A stretch of 64,000 nt of DNA. It comes from JAGLTQ01 sp964605385. Lineage in GTDB: Bacteria > Pseudomonadota > Gammaproteobacteria > UBA6429 > Thiohalophilaceae. This document shows positions 63,293 through 64,000 of this stretch, piece after piece. A model generated the notes under the pieces. That model had not been told where the DNA came from, did no database searches, and was given only the letters and a program-made list of their open reading frames with translations. The translations under genes were made by a program, and so were the position numbers. The DNA is taken from positions 113,160-177,159 of the forward strand of contig CAZSCK010000001.1 in NCBI GenBank assembly GCA_964605385.1. Direction: 5' to 3'. Positions within the stretch are counted from its first letter, which is position 1. Every line of letters starts with the position of its first letter.

Positions 63293-64000
63293 TTAGAAAA
63301 AAATGTTATAAATTACATTAATGGCCTGCATTTTAACAATGTCCGTGGCAATATTTTTGGTGGTTTAACCACTGCCGTGGTTGCATTACCACTCGCACTT
63401 GCGATGGGAGTGGCTTCAGGAGCAGGCCCTGACGAATCCCCACGAATTAATGAATAAAATATTTCAAAAACAGTAAGTTAACAAAATATACCTTAATACT
63501 AGAATAAAACCTGTCATTGCGAGGGAATAAAATGACCGAAGCAATCTCATGATATAGATGAATAAACATGAGATTGCCGCGTCAACACTTAAAAACACTT
63601 GTTTTTAAGTGTTTCCTCGCAATGACGGGTAACTCTAAATTTCGTGGGGATCCCTCAGGAGCAGGCCCGATTGCAGGCATTTACGGTGCAATTTTCGTTG
63701 GCTTTTTTGCTGCCCTTTTTGGTGGAACACCTGCCAGACATGATCAAATCCGCATTAGTTCTTGCAGCATTAGGTGCCATTGATTCTCTGTTAACGTCAC
63801 TCGTTACAGATAGTGTTACCCGAACTCACCATAAGTCTTACCGCGAGCTCATCGGTCAGGGTATTGGTAATAATTTCGGGCTTATTTGATGGCTTACTCG
63901 ATGCTGGCGCAACCATGCGTATCGTGGTTAATGTTAAAGCAGGTGGCTTAACTCCTATTTCCGGTGCCTTACATACGGTGATTCTACTGATTATTGTGTT
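63293..64000 (+). pseudogene. Decayed SulP/BicA-type transporter gene, interrupted by a repeat element
   Basis: Coding remnants run in order. 'NIFGGLTTAVVALPLALAMG' with 'VASGAGP' is the SulP N-terminus, then the repeat (63436-63651), then 'GPIAGIYGAIFVGFFAALFG' with 'GTP'. A jump of about 200 codons leads to 'LPDMIKSALVLAALGAIDSL' and 'RTHHKSYRELIGQGIGN', and a further frameshift to 'AGATMRIVVNVKAGG'. No start codon is clear. At least one insertion, one internal deletion and one frameshift make it non-functional. It continues past the window end. Intact relatives are sodium/bicarbonate or sulfate carriers. Confidence 0.88.
63436..63651. mobile_element. Family A element inserted in the SulP pseudogene
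   Basis: Outer ends ATCCCCACGAATT (63436) and AATTTCGTGGGGAT (63638-63651) are inverted. Inside lies a core GTCATTGCGAG (63513) to CTCGCAATGAC (63626). TCAGGAGCAGGCCC occurs at both sides of the insertion (63416-63429 and 63654-63667), most simply a target duplication. The element carries no gene and is homologous to the copy at 37979-38120. Confidence 0.85.

Overview
The window is bacterial chromosome, AT-rich, and gene order and protein types point to an uncultivated sulfur-oxidising gammaproteobacterium. The evidence is a soxXYZA operon, DsrE-like and TusA sulfur carriers, two FadL-type porins, a nusB-thiL-pgpA/ribH-ribBX-ribE-ribD-nrdR-glyA neighbourhood, Mrp and NhaD sodium/proton antiporters, and a likely LCIB-type carbonic anhydrase. 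No species can be named from the sequence. Three 100-N runs show it is a scaffolded draft assembly. Two of them are flanked by exact 55-bp duplications, so thiL and glyA are only apparently broken.

Layout. 0-17 kb: queA, tRNA-Leu(CAA), pgi, ppc, a large PilZ-DUF1631-GGDEF-EAL protein, then pantothenate genes (panD, panC, panB) with an LpxL-type acyltransferase lying between panC and panB, a deoxynucleoside kinase, folK, pcnB and a shortened TraF-like protein. 17-25 kb: a DUF3501 / CCG iron-sulfur protein / rubrerythrin group, isoprenoid genes (xseB-ispA-dxs) and pterin/queuosine genes (queD-folE2). 25-35 kb: a retropepsin-like protease, a small exported protein, pgpA, thiL, nusB, riboflavin genes, nrdR and glyA. 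35-46 kb: a sulfur-related region with an exported protein of unknown function, FadL, DsrE-like protein, Crp/Fnr regulator, FadL, tusA, bepA and soxXYZA. 45.6-49.5 kb: an undescribed three-gene redox set (VAO-type flavoprotein, di-4Fe4S protein, geranylgeranyl-reductase-like flavoprotein). 49.5-64 kb: SulP and SLC13 anion transporters, NhaD, a complete Mrp antiporter (G, F, E, D, C, fused A/B), a decayed VC0807-family gene, the LCIB-like protein and a decayed second SulP gene.

How the genes work together. The sox proteins and sulfur carriers would feed electrons from reduced sulfur. SulP/SLC13 would move sulfate or bicarbonate, NhaD and Mrp would set sodium and proton gradients, and the LCIB-like protein with the SulP remnant suggests past or present inorganic-carbon acquisition. 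Intergenic DNA is full of short dispersed palindromic elements: a 'GTCATTGC...GCAATGAC' family with at least seven copies, a 150-bp 'CACGGATAGCGAGAAG' family with two, and one MITE with perfect 18-bp inverted ends and a 9-bp target duplication that split the pcnB-folK junction. One element has also inserted into the SulP pseudogene. Active small-element mobility together with gene decay is the clearest genome-level signal here.
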